From the NCBI GenBank assembly GCA_023459055.1, contig JAEWVR010000017.1, forward strand, positions 62,001-126,000: a DNA stretch of 64,000 nucleotides. Reading direction: 5' to 3'. The DNA is from Fibrobacterota bacterium. Its GTDB lineage: Bacteria; Fibrobacterota; Chitinivibrionia; Chitinivibrionales; Chitinispirillaceae. Shown in pieces: positions 17,476 to 26,501 of this stretch (its first letter is position 1; each line of letters starts with the position of its first letter). A model generated the notes under the pieces. It was not told the DNA's origin, did not search any database, and saw only the letters and a program-made list of their open reading frames with translations. The position numbers and the translations under genes were made by a program.

Positions 17476-18250
17476 TATAGATATCTTTGCTGCAGAGAAT
17501 TGTTCCTGCACATTCGGGCATGGCAAAAAGCTTGTCACCGCTGTCGATCATGTGACATTCAATATCAAGGATGAGGAAATTGTATCGCTGGTTGGTGGTT
17601 CCGGATGCGGCAAGAGCGTTCTTGCAAAGATTATGCTCGGAATTTATCACCCTACTACGGGTACTTTTAAGTATAAGGGCAGTCCTATCACGAATCAGAG
17701 GCTTCACTGGAGGGAAGTGCAGGCGGTCTTCCAGGATCCGTTCAGCTGTTTTAATCAGTTCTTTACAATCAGGTCACAGTTGAAAGATTCACTTAATATT
17801 TTTCCGGATAAGCCGTCAGCAAAAGAAATTGATGATATTGTGGATCAGGCACTATTGGCTGTCAATGTTCAGCCGCCCGAAGTCGAGGGAAAATATCCAT
17901 TCGAGTTAAGTGGTGGACAGATGCAGCGTATGCTTCTTGCGCGTATCTTCATTCTTCGTCCGAAAGTGCTCATTGCTGATGAGCCGACATCAATGGTTGA
18001 TGCCTGTGTGCGTGCAAATATTCTTGATTATCTTATGAAAATCAAGCAGGAACTCAAGATGACCATTGTGTTTATTACACATGATATCGGGCTTGCTTAT
18101 TACGTTAGTGATCGTTTGTTTATCATGCATAAGGGTCAGATCGTTGAGCAGGGAACTCCCGATGAGGTGACACTTACACCGAAAAGTAAACAGACACTTG
18201 AACTTCTCGACGATATACCTGATATACACAAACAGTGGATTAAAAGGTAA
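17465..18250 (+). CDS. ABC importer ATPase, DppF type
   Basis: 261 residues, second ATPase of the importer. Seen: Walker A GGSGCGKSV at 44-52, signature LSGGQMQRM, Walker B VLIADEPTSMVD, switch His in VFITHDIGLAYYVSD. It is shorter than many DppF proteins because the C-terminal oligopeptide tail is missing (it ends DIPDIHKQWIKR). SD GGTGAGGTG lies just before the ATG, inside the end of the previous gene. Last gene of the operon; a hairpin terminator follows 22 bases after the stop. Confidence 0.9.
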   Translation: MQNNIDIFAAENCSCTFGHGKKLVTAVDHVTFNIKDEEIVSLVGGSGCGKSVLAKIMLGIYHPTTGTFKYKGSPITNQRLHWREVQAVFQDPFSCFNQFFTIRSQLKDSLNIFPDKPSAKEIDDIVDQALLAVNVQPPEVEGKYPFELSGGQMQRMLLARIFILRPKVLIADEPTSMVDACVRANILDYLMKIKQELKMTIVFITHDIGLAYYVSDRLFIMHKGQIVEQGTPDEVTLTPKSKQTLELLDDIPDIHKQWIKR

Positions 18251-18272
18251 ATTGCATTACAAGTGCAATCCC

Positions 18273-18298
18273 GGGTGCGTATAACAACGTGCCCTTTT
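18273..18298 (+). terminator. Intrinsic terminator of the importer operon
   Basis: GGGTGCGT and ACGTGCCC (18273-18294) pair over eight positions, including two G-U pairs, around a six-base loop, followed by TTTT. A second small dyad (ATTGCA/TGCAAT, 18251-18269) precedes it. Confidence 0.6.
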
Positions 18299-18519
18299 AT
18301 GCTTATAATTTTACTTCTGCTTTTCTTATGTGATATGTAGTCACGTAATTCGGGTTTCTAATATTTTGAAGGGAATTATGGATACCATGGTTCCTTTTTT
18401 AAAAAACCACTTAATAATCTTACAAGAGTTGTGCAAATAATTAAAATTGTACCTTCGCATCACTGAACCGGAATCAGTTAAATTCATACTAAAAATTATC
18501 AAAAATGAATTAAGGGTGA

Positions 18520-21066
18520 ATGGGAAAAATTATGAATACAGTGTATAGAATCTGTTTTGCTTTTGCTGCAGTGCTGATGATCTCAACAGTATCATTTGCA
18601 AGAGATAAGTCAAAGTCTGATAAAAAGAATAGCAATGGAAAAGAGGTTACATCACCGGATCTTACCGCGCGTCCGGCAGGTATCAATGATGCAAAAGTGA
18701 TCTTCAGGGATGATCTTCCAACTGGTGGTTTCTGCTATGTCTATGGTGGAAAAACCAACTATAAAGTACAGTCTGCAAAAAACGCTGATAATAAAGCGAT
18801 TCTTATATGTAATCTTGATAATTCAGACTATTGCGGTGTTACACTGGGGCTTGGTAACAGTATTGATGTAAGTACGCTGCGTAATGATGGCAAAAAAACG
18901 GCGGCACTTGCATTCTGGGCAAAGGGTAAGCCCGGAGTAAAACAGATTTATGTCGGCATTATCGATGATGAATCTGACAAAGCAAAGGTACAAACCAAAA
19001 CAATCCTTGGCGACTGGGGCGAGCTTGATACAACATGGAAATATTACATGATACCATTACGTAAATTTGCAGAGTCCGGAAAATACTGGGATGATTCAAA
19101 AAAATCGGAAGTTTCCGCAAATGTTGACTGGACAAAGATACGAGAGGTCCGGTTCTCAAATGGAAAGAATGAAAACAAGGTCGCGTCGGGTGAACCGGTT
19201 ACCTTGTATGTTGATCATATAACAATTATTGACAGTATGCCATCAGACGGTGATGCCGGTGATAACGGGGCATCATTACAATCTGATAAGCCGGACATCA
19301 TGTTGCATGATCTCGAATCACCGATTGATCAGAAATGGACCGGTAATCCCGGACCAAAATCGGAAGTCAAGTATGAGATAGTCAGCAGTGATGCACCAAA
19401 TGGCGGTAAAAGTGCACTGAAGGTTACTTTTAAAATGAATGACTGGTGCGATATGCTATACCGTTACACCGATAATAATAGTCCATCGTCAATGCGTGAT
19501 TGGTCAAAATATTGGGGTATCAAATTTGATATGTATTCTCCAAAGGGATTTCAACCGCTCAATCTGCAGGTTAATGATTCCGGTGATGAGCTCTTTATTG
19601 CAAGTACCGGTGGTCAAAAGGGCTGGACTGAAGTAATTGTTCCATTCAGTAGTTTTTACAAATTTCCCTATTATCAACCTCCTCAGGCTGTACAAAACGG
19701 AAAATTTGACAGGAATAATGTTATATCAATCGATTTCAAACCGTCCGGTGACGGTACTTCAGGATGGTTTATCATTGATAATGTTCGACTCACCAACCAA
19801 CGGGAGGCAAAGGTTGCGCCTGTTCTGGAAAATGTAGATCTCACTCTCCGTGGAGATTTCTCAAAAGTTATTACACAGTCAATTAATCCGGGAATTTTCG
19901 GAATTAACGTTGCACTTTGGGATGGTGATCTGCTGCAGTCCGAGACGTTTAAGCGGGTTAAAGATGTAAATCACTCAATCCTTCGTTATCCCGGAGGTTT
20001 ACGTGCCGATGATGACCACTGGAAAGAGGTGCTTGACAAGAAGGATGGGCTGGTTGATGCAGACGAGGTGATGGATTTTGCTGAAAAGACCGGTAATTCG
20101 CTCATGGTTACCGTGAACTTTGGATCAGGTACACCAGAGGAAGCAGCGGCGTGGGTAAAGCATTATAATATCGATCAGAAGAAAAATGTCAGATACTGGG
20201 AAATCGGTAATGAACTGTATGGTGACTGGCACAATTTTCACTGCAGTGCTGAAGATTATGGAAAACGGAGTGTTGCATTCATTAAAGCGATGAAAGCTGT
20301 GGATACGAAAATCAAATGTGCAGTTGTGTGGGTTCTTGATGGTGAATGGAATAAGAAGGTATTTGAATATGTAAAAAACGTTGCTGATGGTGTTATTATT
20401 CATCATTATCCACAGCATACCGGTGAGGAGAATGATGCCGGTTTGCTTGGTGCACCCCAGTCACTTAATGAGATTATTCCAGGAGTCAGAAAACAGTTAA
20501 AAGAGTATGGAGTCAGTGGCAGGCACTACCAGATATGGTTGACAGAGTGGAATTCTGTTGATTTCAAACCGGGTCCTCAGACTCTTGGGCTTGTGAACGG
20601 ATTATTTGTTGCAGATTATCTCGGAATGCTTGCTGTTCATAATATTGAACATGCAGATTACTGGGACGTTCATAATGATCTCACAGAGCAGGGTGGTGAC
20701 TATGGATACTTGTCAAGAACCGGTGCTCCTGATGGCAGCAATGTTCCGAGAGCTTCTTATTGGGCGTTCCGGATGGCAAGTGAGAGTCTCAGAGGGAAAC
20801 TTGTCGAATCAAAATCGGCCGACGAATTTGTCACGACATACTTGTCAAACAACAGTGGCATTAAATCGCTTATGATCGTAAATAAGTATCCAAAAACGAA
20901 GGCAAATATTACATTAAATATTCCCGGTTTCAAAGGTGCTGCTACCATACGACAGCTTGTTGAATCCAATAAGGCATCGGGACCGTCAGTGGAACAACTT
21001 GAGGTTAAAGAGGGTATGAAGCTAACGGTTCCTTCATATTCAATAACAACAATTATGTTGAAGTAA
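18520..21066 (+). CDS. Secreted GH51-type glycoside hydrolase with two CBM11-like modules (Cel51A-like)
   Basis: 848 residues. Signal peptide (ICFAFAAVLMISTVSFA), then two beta-sandwich modules of the CBM11/CIA30 type (about 55-240 and 265-440, each ending in a YVDHITII or IIDNVRL strand), then a clan GH-A barrel (about 450-760) and a beta-rich C-terminal domain. Catalytic acid/base Glu565 in YWEIGNELYGDW and nucleophile Glu676 in LTEWN are both present; ILRYPGGLRADDDHW also fits GH51. The CBM11-CBM11-GH51 layout resembles Fibrobacter endoglucanase F/Cel51A (recalled), so an endo-beta-glucanase role is favoured over arabinofuranosidase. The start may be ATG 18520 or ATG 18532; SD AAGGG is 3 or 15 bases away. 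A terminator follows it. Confidence 0.75.
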   Translation: MGKIMNTVYRICFAFAAVLMISTVSFARDKSKSDKKNSNGKEVTSPDLTARPAGINDAKVIFRDDLPTGGFCYVYGGKTNYKVQSAKNADNKAILICNLDNSDYCGVTLGLGNSIDVSTLRNDGKKTAALAFWAKGKPGVKQIYVGIIDDESDKAKVQTKTILGDWGELDTTWKYYMIPLRKFAESGKYWDDSKKSEVSANVDWTKIREVRFSNGKNENKVASGEPVTLYVDHITIIDSMPSDGDAGDNGASLQSDKPDIMLHDLESPIDQKWTGNPGPKSEVKYEIVSSDAPNGGKSALKVTFKMNDWCDMLYRYTDNNSPSSMRDWSKYWGIKFDMYSPKGFQPLNLQVNDSGDELFIASTGGQKGWTEVIVPFSSFYKFPYYQPPQAVQNGKFDRNNVISIDFKPSGDGTSGWFIIDNVRLTNQREAKVAPVLENVDLTLRGDFSKVITQSINPGIFGINVALWDGDLLQSETFKRVKDVNHSILRYPGGLRADDDHWKEVLDKKDGLVDADEVMDFAEKTGNSLMVTVNFGSGTPEEAAAWVKHYNIDQKKNVRYWEIGNELYGDWHNFHCSAEDYGKRSVAFIKAMKAVDTKIKCAVVWVLDGEWNKKVFEYVKNVADGVIIHHYPQHTGEENDAGLLGAPQSLNEIIPGVRKQLKEYGVSGRHYQIWLTEWNSVDFKPGPQTLGLVNGLFVADYLGMLAVHNIEHADYWDVHNDLTEQGGDYGYLSRTGAPDGSNVPRASYWAFRMASESLRGKLVESKSADEFVTTYLSNNSGIKSLMIVNKYPKTKANITLNIPGFKGAATIRQLVESNKASGPSVEQLEVKEGMKLTVPSYSITTIMLK

Positions 21067-21089
21067 TGTTTTTGCAAATAATAACTTTT

Positions 21090-21125
21090 GCTTCCGGCTG
21101 AATTGTATTGTCGGGAGCTTTTTTT
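21090..21125 (+). terminator. Intrinsic terminator after the GH51 gene
   Basis: GCTTCCGGC (21090-21098) pairs with GTCGGGAGC (21110-21118) over nine positions including two G-U pairs, with an 11-base loop and a run of seven T (21119-21125). Confidence 0.85.
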
Positions 21126-21242
21126 ATGATGATACTATGTGGCAGTTAAATCGCATATATATAGATTGGTGAATGTATATTTGTGTAGCTGTTTTCAGCG
21201 TTAATAACCAAAATTTTAATAAAACCAACAGAGGGGCTAAGA

Positions 21243-23678
21243 ATGAAATTCGGCTTTTTTGATGATGCAAAACGTGAATACGTAATTACTACACCGCAAA
21301 CTCCCTATCCATGGATTAATTATCTGGGTACCAAAGATTTCTTCTCTTTGATATCAAATACAGCCGGTGGCTATTCTTTTTATAAAGATGCCCGTCTCAG
21401 ACGTATCACACGATATCGCTATAACAACGTACCGCTTGACAATGGTGGAAGATATTTCTATATAAAAGATGGTGATGATTTCTGGTCTCCGGGATGGAAA
21501 CCGGTGAAACGCGGTCTTACAGAATACCAGTGCCGTCATGGTATGGGCTATACCGTAATTAAAGGTGTCCGTAATGGAGTTGCCGCTGAATGTCTTTTCT
21601 TTGTACCGCTTAATGAGACCTGTGAAGTACAGAAAATTACTCTGACCAATACTACCGATAAACAGAAAAAGTTTTCGCTCTTTTCATATGCAGAATTCTG
21701 CCTTTGGAACGCACTGGATGATCAGACTAATTTCCAGAGAAATTTCAGCACTGGTGAAGTCGAAATTGATGGTTCCACAATTTATCACAAAACAGAATAC
21801 CGTGAACGCAGAAATCATTTCGCATTCTACACGGTAAACCGTCAGCTGGCAGGTTTCGATTCGGATCGTGATAGTTTCATCGGTAAATATAATGGATATG
21901 AAAACCCTGAAGTTGTTGTTGAGGGAAAATCGAAGAATTCTGTTGCTGATGGATGGTCACCGGTGGCATCACACCATTTGTCGATCACGCTTGATCCTAA
22001 AGAGTCAACTGATATCGTATTTGTTCTTGGTTATGTTGAAAATGATGTCAATGACAAGTGGGAAGCACCGGCAGTAATCAACAAGAAAAACGCGAAAGTA
22101 ACTATTGAAAAATTCTCGACAAGCGCAGCTGTTGACAAGGCGTTTGTTGAACTGAAAGCATACTGGGATAATCTGTTGTCACGATATACAGTCACAACAA
22201 AAGAAGACAAGCTTAACAGAATGGTTAACATCTGGAATCAGTATCAATGTATCATTACATTCCACATGTCAAGAAGTGCATCATACTTCGAATCCGGTAT
22301 CGGTCGTGGTATGGGATTCCGTGACTCAAACCAGGATATCGGCGGATTTGTTCATCAGCTGCCTGAACGCGCACGCGAACGTATTCTTGACCTTGCAGCA
22401 ACACAGCTTGAAACCGGTGGTGCATATCATCAGTATCAGCCTCTTACCAAAAAGGGAAACAACGAAATCGGTGGAAATTTCAACGATGACCCGTTGTGGC
22501 TGATTTACTCAACTGCTGCCTATATCAAGGAAACTGGTGACTGGACAATTCTTAATGAGACCGTTCCTTTTGACAATGATGCATCAAAGGCAAAGTCACT
22601 TCTTGATCATCTTGACAAATCATTTTACCACGTTGTAAATAACAAGGGACCTCACGGGTTACCGCTTATCGGTCGTGCAGACTGGAACGACTGTCTTAAC
22701 CTGAACTGTTTCTCGACAACGCCGGATGAATCATATCAGACATGTACCAATAAAGATGGTAAAACTGCTGAGTCTGTATTTATCGCGGGTATGTTTGTTG
22801 CAATCGGGCGTGAATATGTTACCATTCTGGAGCTTCTTGGCAAAAAGGGAGAAGCAAAGAAAGCTTCCGGTCACATTGACGAAATGATTGCAACAGTCAA
22901 AAAGCACGGATGGGATGGCGAGTGGTATGTCCGTGCTTATGATGATTCCGGTAAAAAGGTCGGAAGTAAAGAATGTGATGAAGGTAAGATTTTTATTGAG
23001 CCACAAGGGTATTGCGTTATGGCAAAAATCGGTCTCGAGGATGGTATGTGCGAAAAGGCTGTTGAGTCTGCCCGTAAATACCTCGATTCTCAGCACGGAC
23101 TTGTACTTGTCAATCCAGCATATACGAAGTACCACGTAAACCTTGGTGAGATTTCATCATATCCGCAAGGGTACAAGGAAAATGCAGGTATTTTCTGTCA
23201 TAACAACCCCTGGGTTATTATCGCTGAAACTATTCTTGGTCAGGGTGATCATGCATTTAACCACTACAAGAAGATTACTCCTGCATACCGTGAAGATATC
23301 AGTGATCTTCACAAAATGGAACCGTATGTATATTCTCAAATGATCGCCGGTAAAGATGCAAAGCGTCACGGTGAAGCAAAGAATTCATGGCTTACCGGTA
23401 CTGCAGCATGGAATTTTGTAACGATTTCGCAGTGGATTCTCGGTGTTCGCGCAGATTACAACGGCCTTATTGTTGATCCGTGTATTCCTGCAGAATGGAA
23501 CGAATTCTCGGTAAAGCGTGTGTTCCGTGGTACAACGTTTAATATCGCAATCAAAAATCCATCACACGTTTGTAAGGGTGTAAAGTCCATGACTGTTGAC
23601 GGCGTTGCAGTAAACGGAAATATCATTCCGGTTATTACTGATGGCAAAGCGCATGATGTCGAAGTGATCATGGGTTAA
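21243..23678 (+). CDS. Cellobiose phosphorylase (GH94)
   Basis: 811 residues, the usual length. It splits cellobiose with phosphate into alpha-glucose-1-phosphate and glucose in the cytosol, saving ATP compared with hydrolysis. Seen: MKFGFFDDAKREYVITTPQTPYPWINYLG and the SLISNTAGGYSFYKDARLRRITRYRYNN block that define cellobiose phosphorylases, GMGFRDSNQDIGG, and the catalytic DWNDCLNLN with the proton donor Asp483 (the same number as recalled for the Clostridium thermocellum enzyme). SD GAGGGG eight bases before ATG 21243. No signal peptide, so the substrate must be imported, matching the ABC transporter at 12729-18250. 27 bases separate it from a GH94 paralogue. Confidence 0.93.
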   Translation: MKFGFFDDAKREYVITTPQTPYPWINYLGTKDFFSLISNTAGGYSFYKDARLRRITRYRYNNVPLDNGGRYFYIKDGDDFWSPGWKPVKRGLTEYQCRHGMGYTVIKGVRNGVAAECLFFVPLNETCEVQKITLTNTTDKQKKFSLFSYAEFCLWNALDDQTNFQRNFSTGEVEIDGSTIYHKTEYRERRNHFAFYTVNRQLAGFDSDRDSFIGKYNGYENPEVVVEGKSKNSVADGWSPVASHHLSITLDPKESTDIVFVLGYVENDVNDKWEAPAVINKKNAKVTIEKFSTSAAVDKAFVELKAYWDNLLSRYTVTTKEDKLNRMVNIWNQYQCIITFHMSRSASYFESGIGRGMGFRDSNQDIGGFVHQLPERARERILDLAATQLETGGAYHQYQPLTKKGNNEIGGNFNDDPLWLIYSTAAYIKETGDWTILNETVPFDNDASKAKSLLDHLDKSFYHVVNNKGPHGLPLIGRADWNDCLNLNCFSTTPDESYQTCTNKDGKTAESVFIAGMFVAIGREYVTILELLGKKGEAKKASGHIDEMIATVKKHGWDGEWYVRAYDDSGKKVGSKECDEGKIFIEPQGYCVMAKIGLEDGMCEKAVESARKYLDSQHGLVLVNPAYTKYHVNLGEISSYPQGYKENAGIFCHNNPWVIIAETILGQGDHAFNHYKKITPAYREDISDLHKMEPYVYSQMIAGKDAKRHGEAKNSWLTGTAAWNFVTISQWILGVRADYNGLIVDPCIPAEWNEFSVKRVFRGTTFNIAIKNPSHVCKGVKSMTVDGVAVNGNIIPVITDGKAHDVEVIMG

Positions 23679-23705
23679 GAAGCAGCATTGAAGAAAGGAA
23701 TATAA

Positions 23706-26114
23706 ATGAAATACGGTTATTTTGATGATACTGCAAAAGAGTATGTGATTACCAATCCAAAGACTCCGGTAAAATGGATTAACTACATCGGAACACTCCA
23801 GTTCGGTGGATTCGTTGATCACACCGGCGGTGCTCTGATTTGTAAAGGTGATCCGTCTCTTAACAGAATTACAAAATATATTCAGCAGACACCATCATCT
23901 GAATTCAAAGGTGAAACACTCTATGTCCGTATTAAGGATACAAGTGGCTATAAGGTGTTTTCTCCATTCTTTGTTCCAACACTTGATAAATACGACAAGT
24001 ATGAATGTCATGTAGGGTTGGGATATCAGAGGATTGTTTCTGAGATGTATGGTGTCCGCACTGACGTAACCATTTTTATTCCTTTAGATGCACAGGTTGA
24101 AATAAGGGATATCAGGGTAACAAATATTTCCGGTAAGGCAATGGAAATAGATGTTATTCCTGTTATTGAGTACACTCATTTCGATGCTGTAAAGCAGTTT
24201 ACAAATGCAGACTGGGTACCGCAGACCATGCAGTCCCGTTGCACAACAGAACCAAATGGTCTGAGAGTGCTTTCCCAGTATGCGTTCATGAAACGTGACA
24301 CAGCGGTTAATTACGTTACATCAAATTACCCGGTTGAATCATTTGAGACCGATCGCAAGCGTTTCCTTGGTGATAACGAGTATGGAACATGGGCTCATCC
24401 GTTGTCTCTTGATAAGCAGGATCTTGATAACTACGAAGCAGACCGGGGTGATAATATCGCAGCATTGCTTCATAAACTCGGATCAGTAAAGAGTAACGAG
24501 ACAAAGCGTATCATTACACAGCTTGGACAGAAGGTTAGTGTAAAGGATGCAATGCCGGAAATCAATGAGTTTCGTAAGGAAAGCACTGTTGATGCAGCGT
24601 TTAAGAAGCTTGCTGATTTCTGGGAAAATCACTTGTCAATGATGAAGGTAAAGACACCGGATGCTGGTCTTGACAGTATGATGAACGTGCATAATCCGCG
24701 CCAATGTTATATCACGTTTAACTGGTCCAGGTATTTATCCTATTATCAACTTGGTATGGGAACACGCGGGCTTGGATTCCGTGACAGCTCACAGGATGTA
24801 ATGGGTGTTGCAGGACATATTCCTGAAGAAAGCAAAAAACTGATAATTAAACTTTTGTCAGTTCAGCTTCCTGAAGGAAATGCGATGCACCAGTTTAATC
24901 CGCTGAGTATGGAAGCGACTGTCGGTGATGCACACGAGATGCCCGATCGTCCACAGTATTATGGTGATGATCACTTGTGGATTGTCCTTGCTGTTATTGC
25001 CTATGTCAAGGAAACCGGTGATCTTGCATTTCTTAACGAAACTGTTCCCTATTATACCCGTAAAAAGGGAAATCCGGTTGTTTCCGATTCGGTAATTAAT
25101 CATTTACGTAATGCACTTAAGTTTACAAAAGAAAATGTCGGCGCTCATGGTCTTCCACTTCTCGGGTTTGCAGACTGGAACGATTGTGTCAATCTTCCAT
25201 CCGGAGCGGAGTCAATGTTTAATGCCTGTCTTTATGGCAAAGCACTGCTTGAAATGATTGATCTTGCGAAATATCAGGATGATACGGTCCGTGTTGAACA
25301 ATATACTGCAGATCTTGAAGTAATCAGAAAGAACTATAATGAGCATGCCTGGGACGGTGAATGGTACGTACGGTGGTTTGAAGCAAACGGGACACCGCTT
25401 GGTTCACATACCTGTACACATGGTAAAATCTATATCAACTCTCAGTCATGGTCGGTAATAGCAGATCTTGCAACAGGGGATCGCGGAAGAAAGGCACTTG
25501 ACTCAGTCAGAAAGCACCTGAATACATCAAAGGGTATGAAACTCAGTACCCCCGGATTCAATGGTTTTGATCCGTCAAAGGGTGGTATCACAACATATCC
25601 CCCGGGAGCAAAAGAAAATGGTGGCATATTCCTTCATACTAATCCATGGGTTATGATTGCTGAGACGATTCTTGGCAATGGAGAGAATGCATTTGAGTAT
25701 TATAACCAGATCAATCCTGCAAAGAAGAATGATATTATTGACGAGTACGAATGTGAACCGTATGTGTACCCGCAGAATATTCTCGGTGATGAACACAAGC
25801 AGTTTGGCCTTGGAAGAAACTCATGGCTGTCCGGAACATCATCCTGGACCTATCAGGCTGCGACAAAATACATTCTTGGCATTCTCCCTGAATTTGGCGG
25901 TCTGAGAATCAACCCCTGTATTCCATCGAACTGGGATGGTTTTACCGTTGAGAGAAAGTTCAGAGGGGCAACCTATACGATCAATGTTAAAAATCCATCA
26001 CATGTCAGTAAAGGTGTACGTTCCGTAGCTGTAAACGGGAAAGCACTTGATTCAACCCTGGTGCCGGTTGCAAAAGCCGGTGATATTGTTGCTGTTGATG
26101 TTGTAATGGGTTAA
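23706..26114 (+). CDS. GH94 phosphorylase, second paralogue of uncertain acceptor specificity
   Basis: 802 residues, GH94 along the whole length. Seen: MKYGYFDDTAKEYVITNPKTPVKWINYIG start, GLGFRDSSQDVMG, HQFNPLS, the catalytic DWNDCVN with candidate proton donor Asp493, and GGIFLHTNPWVMIAET. It differs from its neighbour in the acceptor-side block: GGFVDHTGGALICKGDPSLNRITKYIQQ replaces the SLISNTAGGYSFYKD segment. Specificity for another disaccharide (cellobionate, laminaribiose, chitobiose or longer cellodextrins) is therefore more likely than redundant cellobiose activity. Start at ATG 23706 with AAGGAA upstream. Same operon as the cellobiose phosphorylase. A strong terminator follows. Confidence 0.85.
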   Translation: MKYGYFDDTAKEYVITNPKTPVKWINYIGTLQFGGFVDHTGGALICKGDPSLNRITKYIQQTPSSEFKGETLYVRIKDTSGYKVFSPFFVPTLDKYDKYECHVGLGYQRIVSEMYGVRTDVTIFIPLDAQVEIRDIRVTNISGKAMEIDVIPVIEYTHFDAVKQFTNADWVPQTMQSRCTTEPNGLRVLSQYAFMKRDTAVNYVTSNYPVESFETDRKRFLGDNEYGTWAHPLSLDKQDLDNYEADRGDNIAALLHKLGSVKSNETKRIITQLGQKVSVKDAMPEINEFRKESTVDAAFKKLADFWENHLSMMKVKTPDAGLDSMMNVHNPRQCYITFNWSRYLSYYQLGMGTRGLGFRDSSQDVMGVAGHIPEESKKLIIKLLSVQLPEGNAMHQFNPLSMEATVGDAHEMPDRPQYYGDDHLWIVLAVIAYVKETGDLAFLNETVPYYTRKKGNPVVSDSVINHLRNALKFTKENVGAHGLPLLGFADWNDCVNLPSGAESMFNACLYGKALLEMIDLAKYQDDTVRVEQYTADLEVIRKNYNEHAWDGEWYVRWFEANGTPLGSHTCTHGKIYINSQSWSVIADLATGDRGRKALDSVRKHLNTSKGMKLSTPGFNGFDPSKGGITTYPPGAKENGGIFLHTNPWVMIAETILGNGENAFEYYNQINPAKKNDIIDEYECEPYVYPQNILGDEHKQFGLGRNSWLSGTSSWTYQAATKYILGILPEFGGLRINPCIPSNWDGFTVERKFRGATYTINVKNPSHVSKGVRSVAVNGKALDSTLVPVAKAGDIVAVDVVMG

Positions 26115-26120
26115 ATTACC

Positions 26121-26160
26121 GGGAGATTCGTGAATAGTTCACGGATCTCCCATACTTTTT
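26121..26160 (+). terminator. Strong intrinsic terminator of the GH94 operon
   Basis: A 14-bp stem (GGGAGATTCGTGAA with TTCACGGATCTCCC, one G-U pair) closes on a three-base loop at 26121-26151, followed by four bases and a run of five T. Confidence 0.9.
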
Positions 26161-26293
26161 CCTGGAATTGTGGTGCAATTTTCGAAACGCACAGTGATTC
26201 ATAAAATTTAGTTTCCGTTACTCTTATCACTCGTTACGTGTCACATTTTTCTTGTTAATCGCAGATTTTTAATCGCATAACGTATATTCGGGA

Positions 26294-26468
26294 TATAATC
26301 CTAAATGGCGCAGTTGATCGCGGCGCAGAATCGTAATCTATTGAGCGCTAAGCATTTCAAACCTCTTGACCTTATCACCCATCGATAAAGCCTGCGAGGT
26401 TTTCAAGGCTTATCATCTCAATATCTTACGGTTCTGCATCCACGCTAACTGCGCCATTTAGGATAATA
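26294..26468. repeat. 175-bp palindromic (MITE-like) element just upstream of the NRPS-like gene
   Basis: The ends carry an 18-base exact terminal inverted repeat (ATCCTAAATGGCGCAGTT at 26298-26315 against its complement ending at 26464). Pairing continues imperfectly inward for about 50 bases per arm (GCAGAA, CGTAA, TATTGAG) and again near the centre (TAAGC, AACCTC). The outermost bases TAT[A/T] also match. No transposase is encoded. The whole stretch would fold into one long hairpin. It ends 33 bases before the ATG at 26502. The conserved R-box triplets of integron attC sites are absent. Confidence 0.75.
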
Positions 26469-26501
26469 GAATTATTGTAAAAGTCTTTTCAATAATAACG
26501 A

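Noticed and set aside
18520..21066. GH51-type gene considered as alpha-L-arabinofuranosidase
   Set aside because: Not excluded, but the CBM11-like pair and the cellobiose phosphorylase neighbours favour an endoglucanase, so it was not named as arabinofuranosidase.
26294..26468. Palindromic element considered as an integron attC site
   Set aside because: The core-site triplets (GTTRRRY/RYYYAAC) are not present at the ends, and no integrase or cassette genes are near.
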